A stretch of 64,000 bases of DNA from Pontivivens nitratireducens (GCF_014235845.1 NZ_JACJUQ010000005.1:1-64000); one strand, 5' to 3'; positions 27,367-35,755 are shown, numbered from the stretch's first letter. Program-made: numbers and translations. Notes: generated from the sequence alone by a model not told the origin.

Positions 27367-28122
27367 ATGTCTGGAACCGATACTGGAAAGACCGCGGAAC
27401 TTTACCGCATGGTGATGCCGGAGCACACGTGCCCCTATGGCCTGAAATCGAAGGACCTCCTCGAAAGGCAAGGTTACGACGTCGAGGATCACCCGCTGAC
27501 CACGCGTGAAGAAACCGACGCCTTCATGGCGAAACACAATGTCGAAACCACGCCGCAGACCTTTATCGATGGCAAGCGGATCGGCGGATATGACGATCTG
27601 GAGGTGCATTTCGGCAAGAGGGATCCGAACGCGGATGATACCAGCTATACGCCGGTCATTGCCCTGTTTGCCGTGGCGGCACTGACCGCACTCGCCTTTA
27701 GCTGGTACGCGCTGGGCACCCTGTTCGCATGGCAGACGCTGGGCTGGTTCGTCTCGATCTCGATGATATTGCTGGGGCTGCAAAAGCTGAAGGATATCGA
27801 GAGCTTCTCGACCATGTTCCTCAATTACGATCTGCTGGCGAAACGCTGGGTGCGGTATGGCTATATCTATCCATTCGTGGAGACGGGCGCGGGAATTCTG
27901 ATGACGGCGATGGTCGGCATCTGGCTGGCAGCACCCGCCGCGCTGTTCATCGGCACCGTCGGAGCGGTCAGCGTCTTCAAGGCGGTCTATATCGACAAGC
28001 GTGAGCTGAAATGTGCCTGTGTGGGCGGGGATTCCAACGTGCCGCTGGGGTTCGTTTCCCTTACCGAGAATCTGGGCATGATGGCCATGTCCATCACGAT
28101 GCTTATCCTGCTGTTCACCTGA
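27367..28122 (+). CDS. Glutaredoxin-MauE fusion, redox membrane protein
   Basis: The 251-residue protein has a glutaredoxin domain (about residues 10-82) with the active site CPYG, where the usual second cysteine is replaced, and the GSH-region TTPQTFIDGKRIGGYDDL. It is followed by a four-helix MauE/DoxX-like membrane domain (about 95-250) ending KCACVGGDSNVPLGFVS, with a CxC pair facing one side. Such fusions are predicted to move reducing power across the membrane. I chose the ATG at 27367, which has AAAGGA 8 bases upstream. It lies 150 bases after the cytochrome gene and may belong to the same transcript. Confidence 0.8.
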   Translation: MSGTDTGKTAELYRMVMPEHTCPYGLKSKDLLERQGYDVEDHPLTTREETDAFMAKHNVETTPQTFIDGKRIGGYDDLEVHFGKRDPNADDTSYTPVIALFAVAALTALAFSWYALGTLFAWQTLGWFVSISMILLGLQKLKDIESFSTMFLNYDLLAKRWVRYGYIYPFVETGAGILMTAMVGIWLAAPAALFIGTVGAVSVFKAVYIDKRELKCACVGGDSNVPLGFVSLTENLGMMAMSITMLILLFT

Positions 28123-28199
28123 CGCCGGTATTGATAAGCCGGAATTGGTAACGCGGTCCGCATTCCGCTGCGGGCCGCAATGGATCGGAGGTCCGCGCC

Positions 28200-28958
28200 A
28201 TGAGACGTCCCTATATCATGGTTGCGCCGAACGGTGCACGGCGCGGCCGGTCCGATCATCCCGCGTTGCCTGTAACCTTGCCGCAAATCGTCGCCACGGC
28301 GGTGGCCTGCGCCGGGGCAGGGGCCGATGCGCTGCACCTGCATGTGCGTGACGCTGAGGGGCGCCATTCGCTGGATCCCGGCCGCTATATCGAGACCCTG
28401 GCAGAGTTGAGCCGCGCAGTGCCAGACCTGCGCGTCCAGATCACGACCGAGGCGGCAGGCCTCTTCGACGTTGCCACGCAGCTCGATTGTCTGACCCGTG
28501 TGCGGCCTGATTGGGCGTCGATCTCGATCCGTGAAATCGCCCGCGATCCTGCCCGTGCCAGCGCGATCTACGGCACCTGCGCCGCGCAGGGCACCCAGGT
28601 GCAGCATATCCTGTACGACAGTGCCGATATTGCCCTGCTGCGCGATTGGCGGGCGAGGTCTGTCGTCGCGGCGGGGCAAACCTCGGTCCTGTTCGTTCTG
28701 GGGCGTTATACAGCGGGACAGGTCGCCGCTCCACTCGATCTGGAGGAGTTCCTGGACGCCGCGCCCGACATGCGCGACTGGATGGTCTGCGCATTCGGCC
28801 CGCGCGAACATGAGTGTCTGCTGGCGGCCGCGCGGCGGGGCAGTGACCTGCGGGTCGGCTTTGAAAACAGTCTTACGGATCGTTTTGATCGCCAACATGC
28901 CGACAATGCGGCCTCGGTCCGTGCCTTGCGCGCCGCGCTTGAAAAACAGACCAGCTAG
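28200..28958 (+). CDS. BKACE family enzyme (3-keto acid cleavage, DUF849)
   Basis: A 252-residue zinc-dependent TIM-barrel enzyme of the beta-keto acid cleavage family, which condense a 3-keto acid with acetyl-CoA. Motifs are MVAPNGARRG at the start, the metal histidines in ADALHLHVRD, QITTEA, and GFENS near the C terminus. At 252 residues it is shorter than typical members (about 270-310). The physiological keto acid cannot be told from sequence. GGAGGT lies 7 bases upstream of the ATG. It is transcribed separately from the cluster before it, as far as spacing shows. Confidence 0.82.
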   Translation: MRRPYIMVAPNGARRGRSDHPALPVTLPQIVATAVACAGAGADALHLHVRDAEGRHSLDPGRYIETLAELSRAVPDLRVQITTEAAGLFDVATQLDCLTRVRPDWASISIREIARDPARASAIYGTCAAQGTQVQHILYDSADIALLRDWRARSVVAAGQTSVLFVLGRYTAGQVAAPLDLEEFLDAAPDMRDWMVCAFGPREHECLLAAARRGSDLRVGFENSLTDRFDRQHADNAASVRALRAALEKQTS

Positions 28959-29181
28959 CACGTCGCCCTTGCGACCACTGGGCGGTCGGATCGCTTGCAG
29001 CGATCTGAATGCGAAATCGGCGGCATTTGTTCACAGAGGTCTGGCGGCACTGACCGCCAGCCCCTAAAGAACATACGGTATTCAACCGACCCGAACGAAC
29101 GCCCAGCATTCAAACCAGATACCGGATATGGCCCCCCCGACCGGGCCATGACACGACCACCTGAGAGTATTCGGAGATTCC
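28959..29181. other. Leader/intergenic region before purU with two hairpins
   Basis: Two hairpins are visible: gatcgct-tgc-agcgatc (28989-29005) and ctggcgg-cactga-ccgccag (29041-29060). The first may end the BKACE message; the second may lie in the purU leader. I compared the region by eye with glycine and THF riboswitch cores and saw no match. No gene is supported. Confidence 0.4.
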
Positions 29182-30066
29182 ATGACCAAGTTCTGTCTGA
29201 CTGTCGCCTGCCCGTCCCGCCGGGGTATCGTCGCGGCCATCGCCGGTTTCATCGCGGAGCAGGGCTGCAACATCACCGACAGCGCCCAGTTCGATGACCT
29301 CGAAAACGGCCAGTTCTTCATGCGCATCAGCGCGGTAGCCGAGACGGGCAGCACGCGCGACGAATTGACCGAACGTTTTACCGAACTCGCCCACACGTTC
29401 GAGATGGATTATCTTTTCCATGATGAGATGAGCAAGATGAAGGTCGTCGTCATGGTCTCCCGTTTCGGGCACTGCCTGAACGATCTGCTCTACCGGGTGC
29501 GCATCGGTGCCCTGCCGATCGAGATTGTCGCCGTGATCTCGAACCACATGGATTATCAAAAGGTGGTCGTGAACAACGATATCCCCTTTCACCTGATCCG
29601 CGTGACCAAGGAAAACAAACCCGAGGCCGAGGCCCGCATCATGCAGGTGGTTGAGGAGACCGGCGCGGAACTGGTGGTCCTCGCCCGGTACATGCAAATC
29701 CTCAGCGATCGGATGTGCCGGGAAATGTCGGGGCGCATCATCAATATCCATCACTCGTTTCTGCCCAGCTTCAAGGGCGCGAACCCGTACAAGCAGGCCT
29801 TCGCGCGCGGGGTGAAGCTGATCGGGGCCACCTCGCACTACGTCACTGCCGATCTGGACGAGGGGCCGATCATCGAGCAGGACACCGTGCGCGTCACCCA
29901 TGCGCAAAGTGCGGAGGATTACGTCAGCCTGGGCCGGGACGTGGAGGCAAGCGTACTGGCTCGCGCCATCCACGCCCACGCGCATCGGCGCGTGTTCCTG
30001 AATGGAAACAAGACGGTGGTTTTCCCGGCCTCGCCCGGCAGCTACAGTTCCGAAAGAATGGGGTGA
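29182..30066 (+). CDS. purU: Formyltetrahydrofolate deformylase
   Basis: PurU hydrolyses 10-formyl-THF to formate and THF, balancing one-carbon pools and feeding formate to purine synthesis. The 294-residue protein has an N-terminal ACT domain (about 1-80, SRRGIVAAIAGFIAEQGCNI) and a formyltransferase domain (about 88-290) with VVMVSRFGHCLNDLL, NIHHSFLPSFKGANPY and TADLDEGPIIEQD. Length and order are normal. A GGAG site precedes the ATG. No folate-cycle gene neighbours it. Confidence 0.95.
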   Translation: MTKFCLTVACPSRRGIVAAIAGFIAEQGCNITDSAQFDDLENGQFFMRISAVAETGSTRDELTERFTELAHTFEMDYLFHDEMSKMKVVVMVSRFGHCLNDLLYRVRIGALPIEIVAVISNHMDYQKVVVNNDIPFHLIRVTKENKPEAEARIMQVVEETGAELVVLARYMQILSDRMCREMSGRIINIHHSFLPSFKGANPYKQAFARGVKLIGATSHYVTADLDEGPIIEQDTVRVTHAQSAEDYVSLGRDVEASVLARAIHAHAHRRVFLNGNKTVVFPASPGSYSSERMG

Positions 30067-30159
30067 TTTCGTGGTGCGACCCGGTTTGCGCCCCTTCGCC
30101 AACTCAACCGGTATGACCCGCCGCGCGGGCATCTTGCCGATGCCAAGGGAAAGTCTGAT

Positions 30160-30933
30160 ATGAAACGTCTGGACGGAAAATCGGCTCTGATAACCGGCGC
30201 GGCGCGTGGCATCGGTCGCGCTTTCGCGCAGGCCTATCTGGCCGAGGGGGCGACGGTCGGCATCGGAGATATCGACATGTCGGCGGCGGAACGCACGGCT
30301 GGCGATCTGGGTGCCGGGGCCTATGCGGTCCATATCGACGTGGCGGATCAGACGAGTATCGACGCCGCGATGGCTTGTGTGATTGCGCAAACGGGCAAGC
30401 TGGACATTCTGATAAACAACGCCGCCCTGTTCGATGCGGCGGAAACGGTGGATATCACCCGCGCCAGCTATGATCGGCTGTACGCCGTGAACGTGGCGGG
30501 AACCCTGTTCACCATGCAGGCCGCGGCGCGCCAGATGATCGCGCAGGGTCACGGCGGTAAGATCATCAACATGGCCTCCCAGGCGGGCCGCCGGGGCGAG
30601 AGCCTCGTTCTCATCTATTGCTCCACCAAGGCCGCCGTCATCTCGATGACGCAATCGGCAGGACTGAACCTGATCCAGCACGGAATCAACGTGAATGCCA
30701 TCGCGCCCGGTGTCGTGGATGGTGAGCATTGGGAGCATGTGGACGCGATGTTCGCCAAGCTGGAGGGCAAGCAACCGGGTCAGAAGAAAGCCGAAGTAGC
30801 CGCCGGCGTTCCTGCCGGTCGGTTCGCCGTGCCGGAGGATTTGACCGGTATGGCGGTCTTCCTCGCATCCCGCGATTCCGACTACATCGTTTCTCAGACA
30901 TACAATGTCGATGGCGGTCAGTGGATGAGCTGA
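30160..30933 (+). CDS. smoS: Sorbitol dehydrogenase, SmoS-like short-chain dehydrogenase
   Basis: A 257-residue SDR with the cofactor motif TGAARGIG, the NNAAL segment, catalytic IYCSTKAAVI (YxxxK) and the Rhodobacter SmoS-like stretch NLIQHGINVNAIAPGVVDGEHWEHVDAMF. SmoS of Rhodobacter sphaeroides oxidises D-sorbitol to fructose and related hexitols. The similarity runs along the whole length, so the call is good, but the usual polyol ABC transporter and mannitol dehydrogenase genes are absent here. It is convergent with gntK, with 20 bases between the stops. Confidence 0.85.
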   Translation: MKRLDGKSALITGAARGIGRAFAQAYLAEGATVGIGDIDMSAAERTAGDLGAGAYAVHIDVADQTSIDAAMACVIAQTGKLDILINNAALFDAAETVDITRASYDRLYAVNVAGTLFTMQAAARQMIAQGHGGKIINMASQAGRRGESLVLIYCSTKAAVISMTQSAGLNLIQHGINVNAIAPGVVDGEHWEHVDAMFAKLEGKQPGQKKAEVAAGVPAGRFAVPEDLTGMAVFLASRDSDYIVSQTYNVDGGQWMS

Positions 30934-30953
30934 CGACGGTCCTCAGGACCCGC

Positions 30954-31517
30954 TCATCGGGGGGCAGTGCCCGTTCGAGACGTCTCGTGAATGCCCGCCA
31001 GCAAGTCTTGCACCACCGCGTCGAAGGGCTGGTCTATATCGACGGTAATCGCATCCTCGGGCGGGGTGGGGGGCTGCAAAGTTTCGAATTGACTGGCCAA
31101 CAGCGCGGCCGGCATGAAATGACCCTCCCGATTGGCAAGGCGTTTCGCGATGACTTCCGGCGATCCTTCCAAAAACAGGTAGGTCACATGTTTGCCGGCG
31201 GCCTGCGCTATTGCGTCGCGATATTGTCTTTTCAGGGCTGAACATGCGATGAGCGTCGTCTCATCGTGCTGCGCCAGCGCCTTTCCAACCTCGATCAACC
31301 AGGGGGCACGGTCGGCGTCGTTCAGTGGTTCGCCTCGTGCCATCTTCGCGATATTGCTGGCTGGATGCAAAGCGTCGCCGTCGATGAAGGTGCCGCCCAA
31401 GGCCCGCGCGACCGTCGCGCCGATGGAGGATTTGCCGCAGCCCGACACACCCATCACGACGAAGGCCCTCGCGCTCGAATTTTCGCTTCGTATGGTGTCA
31501 TGGTCCTTCGCGTTCAC
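30954..31517 (-). CDS. gntK: Gluconokinase
   Basis: A 187-residue kinase that phosphorylates gluconate to 6-phosphogluconate. It has the P-loop VMGVSGCGKSSIG, then DGDALHPASNIAKMARGEPL and ACSALKRQYRDAI, all typical of GntK. There is a short N-terminal extension of about 17 residues before the core, so a later start is possible. No gluconate transporter or dehydratase gene lies nearby. Its start is 208 bases from the divergent znuA, and that gap holds the Zur-controlled promoter. Confidence 0.93.
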   Translation of the reverse strand: MNAKDHDTIRSENSSARAFVVMGVSGCGKSSIGATVARALGGTFIDGDALHPASNIAKMARGEPLNDADRAPWLIEVGKALAQHDETTLIACSALKRQYRDAIAQAAGKHVTYLFLEGSPEVIAKRLANREGHFMPAALLASQFETLQPPTPPEDAITVDIDQPFDAVVQDLLAGIHETSRTGTAPR

Positions 31518-31672
31518 GACTCATATCCTCCGTTCGGTCGTCGGTGTCGCTGGCTCGGATTGCTGCACAACGCACGGATCGCAATCAGATGCGCAGACTG
31601 TCATCCTTGGCGTGCGCGTCAAGGTGGTGGGGAGTGGTCCCGCCTCTGCTGAACGCAACCGGAATGTAGGAA

Positions 31673-31702
31673 TTGACAGGGGAAGGTTGTTATAACATAA
31701 CA
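31673..31702 (+). promoter_or_regulatory. znuA promoter with Zur-like operator
   Basis: A consensus -35 TTGACA (31673-31678) is followed at 17 bases by CATAAC (31696-31701) as a possible -10. The inverted repeat TGTTAT-AAC-ATAACA (31688-31702) covers that -10. Its form fits the AT-rich palindromes bound by alphaproteobacterial Zur, and zur is the second gene of this operon. Zinc-bound Zur would block RNA polymerase here. Confidence 0.75.
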
Positions 31703-31725
31703 GCGCCATCAAAAAGGAGTCACCC

Positions 31726-32664
31726 ATGCCGCACCTGCGTCCCACCCTCGCTGTTTTCAGTCTGCTCGCGACACCCGCCATGGCCGAGGTGCCACTTGTC
31801 GTGACCGATATCGCGCCGGTGCACTCGCTGGTCTCCATGGTGATGCAGGGCGTGGGGCAGCCCGATCTGCTGATCCCGGCTGGATCGTCACCGCATGATT
31901 TTTCGCTGCGCCCGTCGGATGCTGCCCGGCTTCAGGACGCGGACCTGATTGTCTGGATCGGTGAGGATCTGACCCCCTGGCTCGCCCGTCCACTCAGCAT
32001 CGTAGCTGAGGACGCGGTGAACATGCCCCTGATCGAATTGCCCGTGACCCTGCTGCGTGAGGGGGGGCATGACCATGATACACTGGACGCGGCCGCCCAT
32101 CCCGACGACGATCACGACGATCACGACGATCACGACGATCACGACGAGGAAATACATGGTTCCCACGATCCCCATGTCTGGCTGGACCCGGTGAACGCCA
32201 TCGCATGGTTGCCGGAGATCGCAAGCGCGTTGACCAAGCAGGATCCGCAGAACGGCCCGCTCTATTCCGCGAATGCTGCAAACGCGGCGGACATGCTCGA
32301 TCAGTTGCTGGACGAACTGGCGCAGGGCGACCTTGCCCGCCCATTTATCGTGTCCCATGACGCGTTTGGGTATTTCGAGGATCGTTTCGATGCACACGCC
32401 CTCGGCTCGATCGCGGGTGCCAATGCGTCGGCCCCCGGTCCCGCCCGTGTCGCCGCGCTGCGCGATGCCGCGCGCGCGGCGGATGTGCGCTGCGTTCTGG
32501 TGGAGCCTCAATTCAACTCCGGCCTGGCGGAGGCGGTCGTGCCCCAGGGGGTAACAATCAGACAGATTGACGCGATGGGATCGGATCTGCCGTTGGGCAC
32601 CACGCTTTATCCCGATATGATCCGCAGCATTGCAGCCGCAATTTCGGGCTGCGCGGATGAGTGA
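31726..32664 (+). CDS. znuA: Zinc ABC transporter substrate-binding protein
   Basis: A 312-residue cluster A-I metal-binding protein with a signal peptide (residues 1-20, ending PAMA). Expected ligands are in PVHSLVSM, SSPHDFSLRPSDA, HDPHVWLDP and the VSHDAFGYF region. Between them is the charged His-rich loop typical of ZnuA, here built of repeated Asp-Asp-His units. It captures Zn2+ in the periplasm for ZnuBC. The strong AAGGAG site 8 bases before the ATG and the Zur-like operator upstream fit induction under zinc shortage. Confidence 0.95.
   Translation: MPHLRPTLAVFSLLATPAMAEVPLVVTDIAPVHSLVSMVMQGVGQPDLLIPAGSSPHDFSLRPSDAARLQDADLIVWIGEDLTPWLARPLSIVAEDAVNMPLIELPVTLLREGGHDHDTLDAAAHPDDDHDDHDDHDDHDEEIHGSHDPHVWLDPVNAIAWLPEIASALTKQDPQNGPLYSANAANAADMLDQLLDELAQGDLARPFIVSHDAFGYFEDRFDAHALGSIAGANASAPGPARVAALRDAARAADVRCVLVEPQFNSGLAEAVVPQGVTIRQIDAMGSDLPLGTTLYPDMIRSIAAAISGCADE
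32110..32145 (+). repeat. 9-bp tandem repeat in znuA coding the His-rich loop
   Basis: Four perfect copies of gatcacgac in frame encode (Asp-His-Asp)x4. The unit is a multiple of three, so slippage would change the number of histidines without breaking the frame. Confidence 0.9.
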
Positions 32665-33161
32665 GTGCAAAAATGAGTGAGCGCAAGGCAGAACAGGCCG
32701 CCGGCCTGGCCCGGCACGACCATTCCGCCTGTATCGCTGATGCGCTGGACGTGGTCGAGCGGACCTGCGCGACCGAGGGCCTGAACCTGACGCCTGTGCG
32801 TCGGCGCGTATTGGAGATCCTGCTGGAGACGCACACCGCGCTGGGGGCTTACGATGTGTTGGAGCGTCTGGCGGCGGAGGGGTTGGGCTCCAAGCCGCCC
32901 ATAGCCTACCGTGCGCTGGGGTTTCTGGTGGATCACGGGTTCGCCCACCGCATCGAGGGGCGCAACGGCTTCGTCGCCTGTGCACATCCGGGGGAGCGGC
33001 ACGAGCCCGCCTTCCTGATCTGCCGCACCTGCGGGCGGATCGGTGAGGCCCGGATCGAGACGGCGGAACTGGACCGATCCGCCGATCTGTCCGGCTTCGA
33101 GGTCGAGCGTACCGTTCTGGAGGCGGAGGGCCTGTGCCACCGCTGCGTAAAGGTATCCTGA
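32661..33161 (+). CDS. zur: Zinc uptake regulator, Fur family
   Basis: A 166-residue Fur-family repressor. The N-terminal winged helix (about 25-100) has LNLTPVRRRVLEILLE and AYRALGFLVDHGFAHRIE. The C-terminal dimer domain has FLICRTCGRIGEA and ends CHRC, the two cysteine pairs of the structural zinc site. It starts with GTG overlapping the znuA stop (GTGA); an ATG at 32673 is the alternative. Position inside the znu operon, together with the operator upstream of znuA, identifies it as Zur rather than Fur. Confidence 0.92.
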   Translation: MSAKMSERKAEQAAGLARHDHSACIADALDVVERTCATEGLNLTPVRRRVLEILLETHTALGAYDVLERLAAEGLGSKPPIAYRALGFLVDHGFAHRIEGRNGFVACAHPGERHEPAFLICRTCGRIGEARIETAELDRSADLSGFEVERTVLEAEGLCHRCVKVS

Positions 33162-33889
33162 TGCAACCTCTCGTACAGACCCACGACATCGCCGTCGGTT
33201 TCGGCGGGCGGCAGGTTCTCTCGCATGTGGCCATCACCATCAATCCGGGTGAGATCGTCACCATCGTCGGCCCGAACGGTTCGGGAAAATCGACATTGCT
33301 GCGCTTGATCGCGGGGGCGGTAAAACCCGATCACGGTCAGGTCGTGCGCCGTCCCGGTCTGCGGATCGGCTATGTTCCGCAAAAGTTGCAGCTGGACCCC
33401 ACACTGCCCATGACCGTCCGCCGGTTCCTCGATCTGCCGCGCCGCTGTGACGATGCCACGGCATTGGCCGCGTTGGAGGAAGCCGGGGTAAGCCCCGCCG
33501 CCGACAGGCAGATGTCCGACCTGTCCGGCGGTCAGTTTCAACGTGTCCTGCTGGCGCGGGCCCTGCTCAACCAACCCGACCTGCTGATCCTGGACGAGGC
33601 GACGCAGGGCTTGGATCAGCCCGGCTCCGCCGCGTTCTACCAAAGGATCGAGGCAGTGCGTGATAAACTGGGTTGCGGCGTCCTGATGGTCAGCCACGAA
33701 CTGCACGTGGTGATGAGCGCATCGGACCGGGTCATCTGCCTGAACGGTCATGTCTGTTGCGAGGGGACGCCGGATGTCGTCTCCTCCGCCCCTGAATATC
33801 GTGAGTTGTTCGGCACCGGCACCGGCGGGGCCTTGGCGCTCTACCGCCACGAACACGACCACGCACACCACCACAACCCCGAGGATTAG
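33161..33889 (+). CDS. znuC: Zinc ABC transporter ATP-binding protein
   Basis: A 242-residue ATPase with Walker A GPNGSGKST, signature LSGGQFQRVLLAR, Walker B LLILDEATQGLD and the switch histidine in MVSHELHVV. The C-terminal tail HEHDHAHHH is His-rich, as in many ZnuC proteins. The ATG overlaps the zur stop by one base (TGATG). The longer open frame upstream is inside zur. It drives zinc import with ZnuB. Confidence 0.95.
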   Translation: MQPLVQTHDIAVGFGGRQVLSHVAITINPGEIVTIVGPNGSGKSTLLRLIAGAVKPDHGQVVRRPGLRIGYVPQKLQLDPTLPMTVRRFLDLPRRCDDATALAALEEAGVSPAADRQMSDLSGGQFQRVLLARALLNQPDLLILDEATQGLDQPGSAAFYQRIEAVRDKLGCGVLMVSHELHVVMSASDRVICLNGHVCCEGTPDVVSSAPEYRELFGTGTGGALALYRHEHDHAHHHNPED

Positions 33890-33893
33890 ACCC

Positions 33894-34685
33894 GTGTTCG
33901 ACGATTTTCTGGTTCGCGCCACCCTGGCCGGTGTCGCCGTGGCGATGGCGGCTGCGGTGCTTGGATGTTTCGTCGTCTGGCGTCGCATGGCCTATTTCGG
34001 GGACGCGACGGCCCATGCCGCGATCCTGGGTGTGGCCCTGTCGCTGGGGCTGTCGATCTCGATCTTTGCGGGGGCGATGGCGGTGGCCGTCATCATGGCG
34101 CTGATCGTCGCGGGGTTGAGCGGTCGCGGCTATGCCGAGGATACGCTTCTAGGCGTTCTGGCGCATTCGGCGCTGGCCTTCGGTCTGGTCGCGGTGTCGT
34201 TTATCCCGGACGTGCGGGTCGATCTGGGGGCGTATCTGTTCGGGGATATCCTGGCGGTGGGCAAGGCTGATCTGGCCGTGATCTGGATCGGCGCGCTGGC
34301 GGTGGTCGGACTGATTGCATGGCGGTGGTCGCGGTTGCTGATGGCGACGCTGAATGCGGACCTTGCCTTTGCGTCGGGCATTCATCCCCGGCGCGAGCAA
34401 CTGGTCCTGACGCTTGCACTGGCCATTGTGGTCGCCGTTTCGATCAAGGTTGTGGGTGCCTTGCTGATCACGGCCCTGCTTATCATTCCCGCCGCTGCCG
34501 CCCGCCCCTTTGGCCGCACGCCCGAAGCGATGGCGCTGGGCGCGGTGGTGATCGGGGTGGCCTCCGCCGTGCTGGGCATGGTCGCGGCCTATCAACTGGA
34601 CACGCCGACCGGTCCCACGATCGTCAGCGTTGCGGCGATCCTGTTCGTGCTGAGCAATCTGAGCCGCCTGTTGTGGAGCCGCTAG
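33894..34685 (+). CDS. znuB: Zinc ABC transporter permease
   Basis: A 263-residue ABC-3 permease with about eight membrane segments. It starts FDDFLVRATLAGVAVAMAAAVLGCFVVWRRMAYFGDA-like sequence, and the conserved GDATAHAAILGVAL and KVVGALLITALLIIPAAAA are present. I chose a GTG start at 33894, 4 bases after the znuC stop and preceded by GAGG. The frame to its left would run inside znuC. It completes the znuA-zur-znuC-znuB operon and converges with mscS. Confidence 0.93.
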   Translation: MFDDFLVRATLAGVAVAMAAAVLGCFVVWRRMAYFGDATAHAAILGVALSLGLSISIFAGAMAVAVIMALIVAGLSGRGYAEDTLLGVLAHSALAFGLVAVSFIPDVRVDLGAYLFGDILAVGKADLAVIWIGALAVVGLIAWRWSRLLMATLNADLAFASGIHPRREQLVLTLALAIVVAVSIKVVGALLITALLIIPAAAARPFGRTPEAMALGAVVIGVASAVLGMVAAYQLDTPTGPTIVSVAAILFVLSNLSRLLWSR

Positions 34686-34739
34686 GCCGCGCCACGCACG
34701 AGGCGGAGAAAGAGGCGTCGGGCCGGGAACGTGCCTCCC

Positions 34740-35642
34740 TCAACTTTCGGCGGAACTTTCCTGCGACTGCGGCGGTAGGGGAGCCGGGCTGTCGGACTTG
34801 AATGTCAAGGTCCTGTAGGGGAACGGAATTTCGATGCCGGCATCGTCCAGCGCACGCTTGACGGCGGACACGACCTGATCGCGGGAGGCCCGGATATCGA
34901 CCGGGCGGGAGCCGGTCCACCAGGCGATCTCGAAATCTATGGACGAGGCGCCGAAGGCATGGGCGAAGACCTGCACATCGCGCACGTCATTGCGCACGGT
35001 ATCGACGCTGCGCACCGCGTCCTCGATCACCGTGCGCGATATGTCCACATCCTCACCATAGGCGACGCCGCAGATGATAGTGGTGCGGCGCAGCTCGGCG
35101 TCGGTCCTGACAACCACGGGGTTCTGGAACAGCTCTGCATTCGGCACCACGGCAAGCTGCCCGTCGGTCTGGCGAATATGGGTGTCACGGATGGTGATCT
35201 CCTCGACCTGACCTTCGATCCCGGATTCCTCCGTCCAGATATAGTCCCCGATCTTGAAGGGTTCGCGCAGCAGGATCAGCAACCCGGCCAGAAAGTTCTC
35301 GAAGATATCCTTGAACGCGAAACCGATGGCGACGGAGCCCAGACCGAGTGTGGTGAGGGCGCGACCGGGGGTGATCGAAGGGAAGACGATCGTGCAGGCG
35401 ATCAGCAGGCCGATCAGCCAGATTACAATGGACGTGAGCATCATCAGCACTTCACGCAGGTTTCGCCGCATCCGAGCGCGGTTGGCAACGCGCCGAATGA
35501 TCCAGCGTGATGCGATGACTGTCAGCCAGGTGACAATTATCAGCAGGATAGCCGCCGCTATGCGGGGCAGGGCGGCGATCAGGGCCGTCCCGTATCCGCT
35601 GATCTGATCCATGATCAGAGTAATGAAACCCGCTTCTTCCAT
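34740..35642 (-). CDS. mscS: Small-conductance mechanosensitive channel, MscS family
   Basis: A 300-residue protein with an N-terminal periplasmic end, three membrane segments (ALPRIAAAILLIIVTWLTVIA, MMLTSIVIWLIGLLIACTIVF, then the pore helix LTTLGLGSVAIGFAFKDIFENF) and the cytoplasmic beta domain (LREPFKIGDYI, DGQLAVVPNAELFQNPV). This is the compact MscS layout. It protects cells from osmotic downshock. The ATG at 35642 has GGGAGGTG upstream, better than a start 51 bases earlier. Confidence 0.92.
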   Translation of the reverse strand: MEEAGFITLIMDQISGYGTALIAALPRIAAAILLIIVTWLTVIASRWIIRRVANRARMRRNLREVLMMLTSIVIWLIGLLIACTIVFPSITPGRALTTLGLGSVAIGFAFKDIFENFLAGLLILLREPFKIGDYIWTEESGIEGQVEEITIRDTHIRQTDGQLAVVPNAELFQNPVVVRTDAELRRTTIICGVAYGEDVDISRTVIEDAVRSVDTVRNDVRDVQVFAHAFGASSIDFEIAWWTGSRPVDIRASRDQVVSAVKRALDDAGIEIPFPYRTLTFKSDSPAPLPPQSQESSAES

Positions 35643-35755
35643 TGGCACCTCCCCGTTCGCAGGGACAGTTAGTCGCAATCGGCGTGAAATCAAAAAGTTA
35701 ACGCGCCCGAACAGTTCGTTTCCCCTTGCCCGTGATGCGATTTTTGCCTGCCAAT

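Noticed and set aside
28959-29181. Riboswitch upstream of purU
   Set aside because: I looked for glycine, THF and TPP core sequences and found none. A CTGAGAG near 29162 is too short to support a call.
35643-35755. Possible EcfG promoter for mscS on the minus strand
   Set aside because: An AACG and a GTTTCC are present, but the -35 half is GGAAAC rather than GGAAC and the spacing does not fit.
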